From Epinephelus fuscoguttatus (taxonomy: Eukaryota; Chordata; Actinopteri; Perciformes; Serranidae), in contig NC_064754.1 in assembly GCF_011397635.1 (NCBI RefSeq), positions 29,988,543 through 30,052,542 on the forward strand: a DNA stretch of 64,000 nt, read 5' to 3'. The notes under the pieces were generated by a model that saw nothing but the letters and a program-made list of their open reading frames with translations, made no database searches and was not told the DNA's origin. Below are positions 46,301-61,309 of this stretch, piece by piece. A program made the position numbers and the translations under genes. Within the stretch, counting starts at the first letter, position 1, and the number at the start of each line of letters is the position of its first letter.

Positions 46301-49300
46301 AAGAAAAATGCCACACTGAAACGGCAATAATGTTTTTAAAAAAAGTAATCGCTGATGATACCGATGTTGTAAGAGACTCATTTTGTTGGTTGGAAGTGTT
46401 TTGTTTGTTTGTTTGTTTGTTTGTTTGTTTGTTTACACCATAGGATATTTGGTTAAAGGAATAGTTCAACCCCAAATCAAAAATACATATTTTCCCTCTT
46501 AGTGCTATTTACCAATCTAGATTGTTTTGGTGTGAGTCATGAAGTGTTGGAGCTATCAGCCATAGAGATGTCTGCCATCTCTCTAATGGAACTAGATGGC
46601 ACTCAGCTTGTGTTGCTCAAAGCGCCAAAAAATATATTTGAAAAACTCAACAACAATGTCTCTTTACAGAAATCATGACCCTGTTCCAAAAGATAATCCA
46701 CAGACCTTGTTGTGAGCAGTTTCATGTAGGAACTATTTTCTTTCTACTGAACTACACCCGCCAACTGTATCACCACACGGAAGGATGCTTGCGTCTGCTC
46801 ATGGAAGAGCAGCTTCCTCAGTGATATGTTTGGTGAGTGCAGTTTAGTAGATATCTTAGACACACAAACAGTCTAGATTGATAAATGGCACTACAGGTGA
46901 GATGAAAAATATGTATTTTTGTTTTTGGGGTGAACTGTCCCTTTTAAATGCTGACACCATAACAGCTATGGGGTTGGTTAAGATATTTTCAATATTGCTA
47001 CCATCACCATCAAAACCACCATTTTGGCAAACTATACTTTTATGAAATACCTTATTCTGACAAGTAAAAATAAAATAACCAAAAGCTTTCAAATGCATTA
47101 TCAAACACTACAAGAATACAGCATAAAGAGTTAAGAGGGAAGAGCTAAATAAAGTTTAAGTTCCAGTTAAAGAGTCACTCAGTAAAGCTTAAGTATCTCT
47201 TGAAGTGAAAGTGCTAAAAGAATTTATAGATTCAGTTTAAGTTTCAGCACTGAAAAGATCTGAGGATAATGTCAGTTAAAAGTGTCGGCTGTAGTGACAA
47301 TGACAGCAGTGGCAGTAGTTTAAACCATGGAAACTGAGAGAGTTAAAAGAGCTGAAGAAGTTTTGTTATTTTTCAAAGGTGAGGGCTGGACATACTGCAC
47401 AAAATTATCATAAACTTACAGACTTAAATTAACAGAATTACATCTGCATCAGGCAATATCTGATGAGGAAATGGACAAGACAACTCTCTGCCCAAACATT
47501 CACTGGGCTCTGTATCATCGCTGTAGCACCACAGTGCTTTATATATAATGGTATGTTTTGACATACTTCACTGTTATCAAAAATTGCAGCTCCTGTGATT
47601 TGGATATTGCACTGATTGCCATAATTTCAATACACACTGTCCTCATTAAACATCACTGGTAAGTGGCAGATTTTGACATCCATTAATTTTCTGTAACCAC
47701 TTATCCTTTTGGGAGTTGCGGGGGTGCTGGAGCCTATCCCAGCTGACATTGGGCGAGAGGCAGGGTACACCCTGGACAGGTCGCCAGACTATCACAGAGC
47801 TGACACATAGAGACAGACAACCATTCACTCCTACGGCCAATTTAGAGCCACCAGTTAACCTGCATGTCTTTGGACTGTGGGAGGAAGCTGGAGTACCCAA
47901 AGAAAACCCACACTGACACGGGGAGAACATGCAAACTCCACACAGAAGGGCTCCCCCACCCTTATCTATCTATAAATGCAGTAAACATATAGTTACATTA
48001 ATACCCCTCTAATACCTCTCTGACAGTGTTTTTTTGTTTGAAAAAATGACATGTATTTGAAAAACTGTCCTGAAATCTGTTCCTTGCGATTAAAAAGCCT
48101 CTTAAATGTATTAAAACCTGGCAAATTAAAGGAGTTATCAAGTGAAGTACAAGTAGATTTTTGGAAATTGGAAACACAAAAAATATCTAAAAGAAGAGGC
48201 TGTAGGGTGATACAGTGCATTTTCTGAAAAATCGATTTAGAAACTGTTTTAAATGCTTGTGGCTACTTCAGTTATTTGAATCCCTAAAACAATCAAGTTA
48301 TTTTATTATAATAATTAGACCAAATATTTACAGTCATGCAAGCTACATAATAGTAAACTTGCAGATGTGTGTTTCAGTGGTGGGCGTTAAACTGTGGAAT
48401 TTTTACAATTTTTACAATTACAGGGTTGTGTGAATATTTTTCAGTTTAAGAAAATGTATAAAGGAAGAACAACTGGACTATATGGAGTTGTTGTGTAGAA
48501 GCTGTTACCGTGTTGAAGGGGAAGCGTGTCCGACTTCCACTTCTGTTTATGTTCGTTTCTTTCTGTTACTGGAAGTTTTGCTTATTAACTGTAACTGGCA
48601 GAGCATCTGTTTCTCTTTTTTTGGTTTGAGAGAGGGGCAGGTAAAATAAGATTGTTTTCTTCTCCCTGCTCCTTTTCACTCATGGAATGTGTTTTTAGAA
48701 TTTTTTTTGATTGTGACTTAAATTGCAGCGTATGGACATGAGTGGAACAAATAAAATGAAATGATGGATGTAGCTACCGTAACATCACCCACTGGTTTGT
48801 GGTCTCCTGTTTTGAAGCCTTTAGTTTGACAATTTGTCTGTCGCCATCTTGGTTTTTTTGGAGCCTGAGGTGACCTGCCCTGCGTTCCAAATCGCATACT
48901 TCTACTATATACTTTTAGTATGTACTGCAGCTGCCCTTAAAAAGTATGTAGTGTAGTATGCAGTATGCATGCAGTATGCATACTATTGCGACACACTACA
49001 TCTGCCATCACATCGCTCCCTGAACTCCGACCCTCTTGCTCACTTCCGCCGCCGTCCGTACCGCCACATTTGAATATTTTGTTTTGTTGTACTTCGGAGA
49101 TGCAGCAAATCTCCTCTCATCGAGCTCGCCAGAGTCGTGCATGCCGTCGGAGGTGCCGGAGAGCTCTGTTGCTGTTATGTTGTAATGTATGTTGTTGTTT
49201 CTAATAAACTGACGTGTTCGTGTAAACAGTTCCAAGCCTATTATTAGTGACCTGTCTATTGAACTAGTCACCAGTAGGCATATTAACCCCCTTCACACAC

Positions 49301-51173
49301 AGCTCTCTGTTGCTGGCAGATGTTTGATGTTAAATATATTTACAGCTATGCAGCTGCTGGCACTATATTCTGTCTGCATGTGAAGCAGCCTTACATTCAC
49401 ATTACTTTTATTTGTAGTGTAACATCTTCTGTGTTAGGCCTATATGTGGGCATTGGTTGTACACGCAGCTCAGTCAGTGCGTAACTTCCACTGCGCAAAG
49501 GATTGTGGGTCAGAATGGCCAAAGAAGCATGCTGACATGCATACTGCGAAATATGACCGGATGTAGTAGAACATCCTGGTACTTTTGGCATACTGCATCT
49601 GACATACATATGTATTGGGACACACTAATTCTTTTTCTGGCGTACTAAATAGTATGGTAGTATGGGTATTGGAACGCGGGGCATATTTGGACAAGAGGTT
49701 GGAGCTGTGGAGGAGATGACTCACAGACAGCCTGTTACTTAAAGCAGCCATGCTCTTAATTATACGTAACTTTAAGCCTTAATAAAACCTAAACGGGCGA
49801 CTTTTACAAAATTCAACCCCACTACAGTTGTCGTTAATGTTGAAATTAGCTACAGAGGCCGAAACTGTTTCTTGTACCAGGCTGTGACATGTTTATTTCT
49901 GCTGTAAAGCTGGGCATTGTAACCTGGGAGTCTATTGGGATTGACTCACTTTTTTTGAGCCAGCATCAAGTGGCCATTTGAGGAACTGCAGTTTTCCACA
50001 CTTTCGCATTGGCCTAATTTTTCAGCCTTGGAGGTGCCCACTTCAGTTAGCCATATTAGCCCAGTGGTGTAGTGGAGGGTATACTCAGGTATACGGGGTA
50101 TACCCACTTCTTTTTCTGTCCAGTTACAGTATACCCATCTATCAGCTAAAAAGCCATTGAGTATGCCTACTTCCTCATCGGTATCCTACCATCTACCTAG
50201 CAGTACACCCACCTTATCAACTACCACTACACCACTGTATTAGCCTACTACCATTTGCTAATAAGCACTAAATACAAAGTACAGCTGAGGCTGATGGGGA
50301 GGTCGTTAGTTCTGCACGTATTTAGTCATAAACCAAATGATTGGACAAATTGACACACTTGAAGATTTGTGGTCCGTAAAATTAAAAATCAAGACGTCAG
50401 TTTTCACAGTGTTGGCTCACAGCAGCAGCCTGAGGGATTGTGGGTGATTTTCCACAGTTTGGTTTTATTGGTAGAGTAATGGTCCATGGAGGGTTAACAA
50501 GGATACATTCCATTGTGTGTGTCTACATGTATCACTTCCAGAAAATCAGATTACTTTCCTCCTCTTTCTTAGTAATGTCTATCTGAGGAGCACCTCCTCT
50601 CTTACATCTCATATGGAATTATAATAAGCTTCTCATAAGGTCTCTGTTTAGCATATAAACTTTGTAGAGTGAGTCAGTTTGTCAGAAGATGACTTCAGTC
50701 TGGGGCATTTGTGTCACATCTGAATGCTTCTTGTACGTCTCTGGATGCCGCTGACTTGTGTGTGTGTTTTAGCTTCTAATGACATGCACACATTTGACTA
50801 GATTTGACAGTTTAAATATTTCACATCAGGAAAAGTTTCAGCAGCAGAGAAACGCTTTGATGATAACCATATCTGTTGTCCTGTGCTGATAAATGCTGCT
50901 TTTTCCTCGCAGTCTCACTGTTTGCGTCACCGTTGAGTGACTCACAAGCTTGTTGTTTTTGCTTTTTTCTTTTAAATTATTTGTTTGTGGGGTTTTTTCC
51001 CCCTGTGAAACATTGTGATGATGACGTCACCACAAGGTGACAGTGTCAGACCTGAGAGCAGAGTACCAGGTGATGCTGCGGGACGGAGCCCAGCCACCCC
51101 GCCCTCACACACCTTCTCTCTTATCTGCCTGAATTCTTAAGCAGATAAGTTGTTAATTGACACACGGTGTGAT

Positions 51174-51219
<46 letters not shown>

Positions 51220-53707
51220 GTTCGTGCCTGTGACTCGGAGAGACCAAGCCCTTGGGGCTGATGAAGAGCTTAGCATAAGTCGATGTAATTATTTCAAACT
51301 TAGCAACAAAAAGGATATTAAAGGGATTTGGAGAAGTAGATAGTTTGTGTTCCTCAGAAAGAACGACCGTGAGTTTTTCCATTCAGACATGGACGGTCGT
51401 AGTTTTACTAAGTAATAAATTAACAGATCATTCCCTCAATTATAAGTAGAGACACTAGATTTTTGGAATTCATTCAGCAGAGGTTTAAAAACACAGCAGA
51501 GGCTGCAGCGTTAATACAGATATCGAGAGTTCTGCTCAGGCTTGGTCTCATTTTGTAAATATTGAGGCTGCACTTGTAGTGAACACAATGCCAAACTGCC
51601 TCTCTCAGTTCAATGACTGTCTCTTGTTGGGTGATACTCAGGAGACTAGGTTTCTCATCTGAGCCAGCATCTGCGCCCTGCAGTCCTACTTTTATTATTC
51701 AAGATTTTTTTTATGTTGAACTTCACTGTTATAAATGATTCCTGCACTTTCAGTATTGCTGCAGGATGTGTTCGCTCTGCTGAATCTACAAATTTCAAGC
51801 CACAAATTACAGGAGGTTAAAAATGCAGGGCTTAGGCTTTGATTGGTCGATCATGCATGCCATGTAACCTTAACATTCCCAGGTTGACTCTGGCCCGGGA
51901 CCTTTCGTTGAATCTTTTGTCAGTGTGCATCAGGTCAGCTGAATGTGAAATTTGTCTACAGGCAAGGGTGTGGAGGGTTTTTTTTTTTTTTTTTTTAAGG
52001 ACATCCCTCCTTTGCCTATAATTTGTGCCAAATTACATCGTTATTTTCCAGGAAACTTATTAGTAGGAAATTAATAGGAAATTAGGCATGTCTAAAATAA
52101 GCATTTCCCTAAACTCTAGGGAGTTTTGAAGGAGATTTGTAAAGCTAGAAGGAAGGAGAATTTTCTCAGACAATAGAGGTGTGTGTACTAGATCGACTGA
52201 TATTAGCTTATGTCAGACATGTCAGTACATAAAATGATAAATAACATTACATCAGAGAAATGCCATTTAGAGGCCATTTTGTCATTATGTACTTTGTCCA
52301 CCACAGAGCACCAGCAAGTTTATTTTTATGACTCCACGCCAGCGACAGCCGTGGCCGGAGGCATTATATTTTCTGAAGTTGTATGTCCATTAATCCTATT
52401 CTTATTACCGTGATATCTCAAGAATGCCTTTTTCTTCAGATTTGGAACAAATATCCCCTTGCACTCAAGAATGAACTGATTCGAATTCAGTGGTCAAAGG
52501 TCAACATCATTGTGATCTCACAAAACATGTTTTTGGCCATAACTTAAGAATTAATTTCCTAATTATGACAAAACTTCACACAAATGTCTAATACAGTGGT
52601 TCTCAAATGGTGTGCCGTGTTGCCAGTCTAGGTGTGCCATGGGATTTTGTGATAACCACATATTATTATTGCAATATTCAACTGGGCCCAAACAAGAAGT
52701 TATGAATGAATCTATAATTTTACTCTATCAGTATGTTGTGCACACCCAGAGGCAAACTCTAGCTTAAAAAAAAGTAATTTCATTTAATTAAATTTAAAAA
52801 AAAAAACATTCACGGGGAATCTATTTGTCACCATTCACATGTGGGAATTGTAAGTGCGTGACACATCAAAAGCCCGTATTGGCAGCCAGTGTGAGGGATG
52901 ATAACAGTTGAAAGGAGAAAGCTGTGAGTGGGACAATGGATCGCTTTACTGTATGGAGCAAATTACAACAAAAGGACCAGCGAAGATGACCTACCACTGA
53001 AAGGAAACAGAAAAAAATAACTGTCAGTAGACAGTGCCAATACCATGTACAGTCAAACGTAATGATCCGACACTTTACCATGGTGTCACATCAGTTGTCT
53101 TCCACAATCCTGCTGCACAAAAAAGAGGACTGTTGGCTTCACCCCCACCTTACTCACCTGCACTTTGAGCTCACATATGAGAGCAGAATCAATCTAACAT
53201 TCAGAATATGTGTATTTCACGACAACCTTTCTCCTAGGATGGAAGATGTAACGCATGAAGTTGTGCACTAAAAGTTTTGTTAATCAAATCACTAAAATGA
53301 CTCTCCTGCCATCCTTCTCTCTTTGCTACTCTTTTATGTCTCTCTTTTCATCTTTGTCGTCACATGTGCTTTGTGCATGTGCATGTTCATCGCATGGGAC
53401 GAGCTGTAAAATCAGTGAATGACAGTCCGACTGATCTTTCCGTTGGAAAGACGAAGACCTGCAATATAAAGCACATATCTCAGGTGTTTTGGCTCCTGTA
53501 AACCCCTGTGAGAAAAAATCACGTGGTTTAAGTTTTGATCGTATGAATTCCTTAAAAAAAGGAACCAGTGTAGCTCTGCTCACACCGACAAAAATCTCCC
53601 ACCCTGAATCATCTGTAAATGTTATTCAAACACTTAATCAGCAGCGCAAGGGTCCCAGTGTCTGTGTGTGTAGGCTTGCGTGTGTGTGCATTTGCATGCA
53701 AATGAGA

Positions 53708-53746
<39 letters not shown>

Positions 53747-56700
53747 ACAGTGCACAGTCTCTCAACTTTACACCCAGACATGGTCTAGTTTGCATACAGA
53801 CGTCCTGTTTGACCTCTAAACCCTTGGTGTAATAGCGATCTGGATCTTTTCCTGCATCATTAACATCAACTGCTCTGATAATTACAATTACAACACTGCA
53901 GATAAGGGTGAACATTATAGGGCAAGAAGGGCGAGTGAGGAGGGAGGAGAGGAGGAGAGGATGAAGACGAGGTGTGATGAAGAAAAGAGTTCCTTTATTC
54001 TGATGAGATCAAAGTTTGGATCATGTTTACTCTCTGTATAAGGTACAGTTAGCAGCTTATAAAATATTACCTAAGTCAACATGACATCACGAGATAGTAG
54101 GTGACTAATCTCTCTGTGATAGACGATTTGATACGTATCTAGATACATGGGTTATGATACGATTCAAAAATGATATATTTTTAATACAGAACGATACGAT
54201 ACAGTGTAGGACCGATACAATTTGATACGATTCTATGGTTAACATTTGTTGATGTAGACATTAATCATATATTATAAAATAAAGAAGCCAATTCTCTAAA
54301 AGTGACATTCTTATAATATTTTCAAATTTGTAAAAGACCACATCCCCAAGCATTGTTGCTGTGTGGCACTGGCAAAAATAAAATAAAAAGACAAACAACA
54401 ACAAAATCACATGTCAAATGTATTTATTTTTAGACATGGACCAAAAAAAGACTTGCTGAAAGAACATCATTTTGTTGGATGGGATCAATATAAAAATGAG
54501 AAGAAGTTTTAAACTTAAGTGAAGTGAACTTTAAGTAAAATTTAAGTGTTTTAAACCTACTTGTTGTGTTGTTTTTATGGTATTGTCTGTGTTTTTGTGT
54601 GTATCTTATATGGACTTGAGTCTGGAATAAAGTTTATCATAATGCTGTACAATATAAACATAAAGCAGAATAAAATAATTACATGCAATGTAGGGGCAGA
54701 ATCTGACATCTCCTGTTATTAGTTGATATCATGGACTGTGATGACTAGCAGCTTATCACTTACAGCATGTCAGACTATTTCTCTGTGTTTGCTACACTCT
54801 GAGTTTGTCATTTATAAAAAGATAAATCACTTTTCTATAATACATCAATGATATTTCAATGGAATAAATTACTTATTCATACTTCAAAAACAGCATCAGT
54901 AAGTGATTAACATAAGGGGGGATCAAAGAAAATAAATAAATAAAATCAAAATCAACCAGCCACCCTCCTCCCCTGACAAGTAAAGAACAGTCCCTAAAGT
55001 GTGCTGAGGTTTGTGGAAATGTGAACTGCTCGTTTCTCCTCTGACACGTCACATACCTGAGTGCTGCCAGGGCTCGCCTGGTATTTCTGGGCAGTCATGA
55101 CACTGACGAAGACTTCTTGGACCTGGAGCCGGGCTTCTTGGTCGCCGGCCGGTAAGCCGTTATCATGCGCCACCATATTTGACAGGAATACGTATTTCTG
55201 TCTGTGTCTGTGACCCTGCGTTCAACCCACAACCAGCAGGATTCGCCTTTAGTTTCTGCTGCGGCTTGGCTGCTCTCTGGTTTATCCAACCAGCATTAGC
55301 TTCTGTTCCTCATCTCCACCGGTCAAGCTGGCGCTGATGTTTACAACCATTATCGTTGTCAGTAATGCCTGCTATGAGCATGCCGCCGGGCCAGCTCTCG
55401 CGTTGTTTCCGAGATGCAAACTGTTAAAGTCAGTCAACCGATTGGTAGTCTCGCTATACCCGAATCCATGACTCTACAATCAATTCATCTAAGGATTCAT
55501 GGCTGATTCGTATCGATTGAGGAGGCTGCTACCAATGTAGCCATATCTCTCGCTTGTCAAACCGGATATCCGGTCGTATCGGTTAATCGTTCCCAACCCT
55601 AGTATTTACCGTAAGCTCCAAAATTCTCATTTACATATACTTTGCGACCGGTGTCTCATCATGTACGTGCACCATCTTGAAAATACACCTTTAACGTTTT
55701 CACTTGTCGGTTTCCGGTTTCCGGCTACAGGCAGAGTGACGAAAAGCAGCAGCAAGCAGGCTAGTCACAAGTGTCGGTGCATTTGAAAAAAGGCAAAAAG
55801 GCAATGTGACCAGCAATTTCAAAAAACGAGGGTCAACATTGGGGTAGCCTTTCCCAGGTGGTGAGAGCTGCCGAAGCAGCTAACAGTTGTTAGTGACCAG
55901 CACCGCTAACAGCTATTAGCGCTGTTAGTGCTGTTAGCGCTGTTAGTGCTGTTAGCGGCACTGGTGATGCAGTGTTGCGAGGAGAGGGATGAGGTGTGTG
56001 AGGTTGAGCCACTTGTCAGTTGTCAAAAGACAAGACGTGATTGGTTTGTTTCGATTTACACCCGCCCCAACAGCCGCCCCATTGTAAACACAGCCAGCAT
56101 GGTGAGGAGGGGGTTTGTCAACTCGTGTCGCGTGTGTCTGTGTAGGAGCCTGAATGAATACTCCATGAAGTATCAGATGACATGATTTCATCAATGTTAT
56201 CATAGCTTTTTGGAACACAGCAGCTACCGTTGTTGCAATACGCATTTGAAACAGTGAGGCGCTAGAGTGCGCTATCTGTTTGAATGCAATATATGATCTC
56301 AGCACTAGATGGGAGAAATTCCTATACAGTGCCCGTTTAAGTGATCTTTCCCCCATATCAGCAACAGGCCGGCAGTAGACTTTCAAGAATTCAGTACATG
56401 CACCATAGACAGACTGTAGTCCTAAGCTTTTAGTCATAATCACCTCTCCAACCAGTTATGCTCATTGAAATGTTAACACTTTAGAAATTGTAATTAAATC
56501 TCTCCCGTTTACTCCGGTCACATCTTGGCAACAGTTAAGACAAAAAAATCTTAACTCCAGATCCATTGGGCTTTTTCTGGACCTTTGAAGCGCATCTTTC
56601 CTGAACTTTGTAGAAGCCTCTGTGCCTGCCTGAAGATGATAATAAAAGGAATATAGTTAAAAGATGTGCCAGGTGGACTTGTAATAGTGACATATGGATA

Positions 56701-58549
56701 AAATGTTGACACCTTTTTGAATGCTAAACAAAACAAAGCAAATGCCACTAATTAGCAGATGTATGCCAAACTAAGATAATGAAATTATACCAGCCAAACA
56801 TCATGTTACCATTATCATTGTGAGTGTATTAGCACACTGATGTTATAGCTAAAAGCCTCACTGCTTCATAGAGGCTGTAGTTACACTGCTAGCATGGCTG
56901 ACGACTTGGGGGCTGCCCATTGCTCAGACAGTTCAGTCAAAGCTCAGTCAGAAAAATGTCCCATTGGACCAAAAGGCCAACAGCCCGATATCCTGAAAAC
57001 AAGAATAGGCTATATACTCTCCCAAACAGAAGCTCTTGGGTAATTTCAATCAAGAAAGGAAGAAGAATGGAGTAAAGATAATATTTAATACAGAATATGA
57101 GTGTACAAATTAACAGATGATTTGTGCTTATGATGATTTAACAGAAGTCTTTAGCACTTGGACACCAGAGGGAGATATTTTGTGATCGAGGGACATCTGA
57201 GCGCAGCAGGATAAATCCCCCCATGGAGTCCAGACACTGGTGGTGGTGGTGGTGGCTGATGACTCTGAGGCTGCTGACTGCTGAGGCGGATGAGGCTGAA
57301 TCCATAAAGACTGGGCGATGATGGGAAGATGGAGGGGGCGCACGACAGCAGCAAGGAAGAACTATAGCAGAGAAAGAACCATATTTAAAATGAGGAGCAG
57401 TAAGATGATAGGCTGACAGAGAAGGTGTGTCGCTGTGTTATTGGTTGATTGTGAATCAGCTGATGACTCAATTGACAGACCCAGACGTGCAAGGAGTGAA
57501 TGGCAGGGGGAGAAAGAAACTTACAGCCTGAGCATGAAAAGTATTGTCTTCCTGACTGAACTTTCGCCAGAGCTTCATTAGTCAATGGACCTTCCTACTG
57601 TGGGGAAGGCATGACACACTCTACTGTGGCTAGTACTCATTGCCTTTGTTGGTTGGGTTGGTTTGGTTTAGGCATGTGAAGTGAGATTGGTTGGGGTACG
57701 GGTAAGAAATAAGGGTAAGCCGATCAGAGGGAGAGTAGGGCGGGTCATGCCATAGTAGGAAGGTTGGATGTTGTCATTTTGAATAATAATTAGGCGTGTG
57801 CCTCTGTTTGGGAGAATGGACATCTTATTTTTGGAGAAACAGTCCTTCGGAGCAATGGGTGTGTTTTGGGGAGATACCAGACTGTTGGACATTTCTCAGC
57901 CTGCTGAGACACCAAGTCTGTACTTTGCATCTGAAATTGTCGCACTTTTAAGAATAAATACAACCTGATGTTGAGTGATGTTTTGCGCGTCTGTGTTTCC
58001 ACTTGTTCATTTCCCCTCAATAAAGAGCTGCATTAACTCGAAGGATGCTCAAATGGAAGGTAGGAGATGGCACATCTGGCTTTGAAAATGTGCGAAGTGA
58101 GACAAACTGATCTGTGTTACTCTCTGTGTTTCTCTGCTCTTAATCCTGTTGTGTTTTTCTCTCTCACACTTTTGGAGAACATTGACCTTTACGCTTTTTT
58201 GTGCTGCCGTGTCGTGATTGTCTCGGCGAAAATGTTGTGATTGTCTTGATGAAAATTGAAAAAGGAGGGAGCCCAGTCTGCGGAGACGTGCGTCGCGCTC
58301 CTCTTAGTGTGTGTGTGCAAGAGAGAGAGAGGGATGGAAAATCGCATATTTTAGGAATATCTGACCTTAAACCAAAACCAATACAATCTGTCATTGATTA
58401 GAGGTACCCATCAGTGCCAGAGTCGGCTGTACCATCAGTATGGAAGGTCATGAACACAGAGAGAGCACAGACGTACACTTTTCCACTGGAAATTGAATCC
58501 TGATAAAGGACATGTCAGTCACAATGAGATTTCATGTGACATACTGACA

Positions 58550-58594
<45 letters not shown>

Positions 58595-58854
58595 ACATAC
58601 ACACACGAATGAATATAACTTAAATACAGTGCTGTCTGATGAATGACATATATATATATTGTAGAGAAAAACAGACTTTCTCCCCCCATAATTTTCAAAA
58701 GTCATCCACATGTAATATTAGAACACTCTTGCCCCAAAAATAAGAGCAAAGAACATCTTTTGCTGTGCTGCTACCTGAGTAATAAAAGGAGTTCAGAAAT
58801 TGTCATATGTAAGAGCAAATGGACAAAATGACTTCTCTGTGGTGTGAGTCACTG

Positions 58855-58892
<38 letters not shown>

Positions 58893-61274
58893 TGTTGACG
58901 CTCTTGAAGGTCTCTGATTGGAGTGTGTCACCCTGCTAAATCAATAGCACCTGGGCCCAGATCACAGTGTGAATCTCTCTTATTTCTTTCTCCCTTTGTT
59001 GTTTCTTGACTTTTCTTCTCTACATCTTGAATATTTGTTTTGGTTTGTTGAACAAATTATTAATTCAAATTCCTCTGGCATCTCCCATTTTTGTCACAGG
59101 CAGGGTTCATGACACTGAGCCCTGTTTCAAAGCTGACATTTTGACTTGTCATAGCGGTAAAAGCACAGGTGTAGTTAATGACATTAACACTGGCTCATTT
59201 CTTTTCAAGTGTCCAACTAAGTCAGACCAGTGAGCCAGTATGCACAGTACAAGGCACTGAATGTGGCACACCTAAATAGGATGCAGCTACATTATTGCTA
59301 TTAATTACACCTTTGTTTTTTTTCTGCAATGACATTACAAAATGTCTCCTGAGCGCCCAGGTCAGCTCGTCGAGCAGAGATATGCTGTAAATTTTATGAG
59401 GCCATCAGAGTTTGTACTAATAAGAATAATCAAGGCTGCATTCTCAGACACTCCCTATTCACTTGGTAGTGCACTGTACTTTAAAGTTCAAATTCTAAGT
59501 GTGAAAGTTATGCACTATATAATGCTCTTATGAATTCTGCCCATTGCATGGACACTACAATCCCATTGAGTGAACATGCAATGGGCAATCAAACAATCAA
59601 ATGTGTCCCATTTGATAAATGTGAAAATTACAGTCGTGCCACTCTGCAGCTGTCGGTGAGGACACAAATTATCAGTGACTGATGAGTGACTGAAATCTCA
59701 ATTCACTGCTCCACATGAATGCAAAAGTTGCTCTGTGCCTGCTGGATGTGTCACTAAACAGCTATTTGCTAGTATAGGCTACTTGCTGTATCAACTATAT
59801 TACACTAGCAAAGAATAAATTAATGAAAAAAATTAATGAATACTGGTTTAAGTCAAAAAGATAATGTGTCACCAACAGAACGTTGCAGAGAGTTCTGCTT
59901 GTCTTTATGTTGTTAAAGATATAATCTTTTTCACTTTCTTTTTTTTTTAAAGATATATTTTTGCAGGCATTTTGCTTTAATTTGATGGGACAGATGTGAT
60001 GTGGTTGGGGGAGGTGATATGCAGCAGGGGGCCATGGGATGGAATTGAACCCATGGCCGCTGTAGCAAGGACACAGCCTTTGTAAATGGGGCATCTGTTC
60101 TACCAGGTGGAGCTCGTGGGCGCCCCCTTGCTTTTTCTTTCTTTTTTTTTGGTTTGTTTTGCAAATCTTTCTCTTCCTTTCTTTGCACTTTGACCAGGGC
60201 TGTAAGAAAATATTGATAAACTAGAGTAATACAATATCATATTTTGTGATAATGTATCAGTATCACTTTGTTATTACTAGCTTACATGCAATTTGTGTTG
60301 CCCCCAAAAACAACGCTGGTGAACATGACGGCAACTCAGCCAAAAGTTAACCACTAAAATAACATCTAAAATGAACAAACTGTCTCTGAAATGTGGGGCA
60401 CAATGAACCTTGCAGATTATCTGACAACAATGATAATAATTCACTTTAAAGTTAATAAAACAACATCTAAATTATAATTAAATTTCAGCTGAAATTAGAG
60501 GCATTTTGCGCCATGCAGTGAATGAATGTAAACCCTGCAAATTATCTGAGTTGAATGTGGTTGTGCATTGCTCTGATCGAGCCATTATATGCTAGTTTTT
60601 CCGACACAGTCTGCATGCCACTTTGTTTCTAGATCAAAGTACTGCCAAATGGCGCTGGTTTTGCGAGAGGACATCTCTCCAATTTCCCACCGTGCTGTTT
60701 TAAAACTCCAGTCTACTCGAGCATTACCACAGGGAGGGGAACTGCTGTCTGACAGCTGTGTAGCCCCTACTAGTGGTGGGCGGTTGCATGACAGTAAAGC
60801 GGCCTTAATAAAACACTGATTGGTTTAACCGACTCATATTTCTGGGGTCGGACGTTTAATCGTTTAGACAACTAATCGTGTGCATCCCTAGTCTGCAGAG
60901 CACTTGCTCTATGGGCCCTGGGTACACAAGATCTGGTTAAATTTATACCTGGGAAGTCAAACTTTTTTGGCCTCATGCACCTCTGAGCAACTTTAACAGG
61001 AATGGACAGGGCTCTCTTTATACATCCATGGTTTAAACACCCAATCACTATATCCTTCAGTGTTGTAATCTGTCTTCAGCCATCTCACTCCACACTCCAA
61101 CATAACTGTTAGTGTAAACACAAAGAAGACGGGTGTATGACACAGGCAGAGTCATAAGGGGCAGACTACTAGCATTGATAGTTTTCCTAAAGTTGGACTT
61201 TATAAAATGCAATTTATCACAGTATATTGAGGTGGTATGTATCGTATCATTAGTTTCTTGCCAATGCACACCCC

Positions 61275-61309
<35 letters not shown>

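Noticed and set aside
47646-47930. 94-aa minus and 66-aa plus ORFs
   Set aside because: They lie on a very common fish interspersed repeat (GGAGAACATGCAAACTCC).
55952-56443. 163-aa ORF on the minus strand, the longest in the track
   Set aside because: It crosses a dispersed repeat (ACAGTGCCCGTTTAA end), has no domain, signal peptide or splice context, and runs antisense in a gnav1 intron.
60196-60891. A single hAT element from CAGGGCTGTAAG to GCATCCCTA
   Set aside because: The two ends belong to different terminal sequences and no 8-bp duplication flanks them, so only the right end is annotated.
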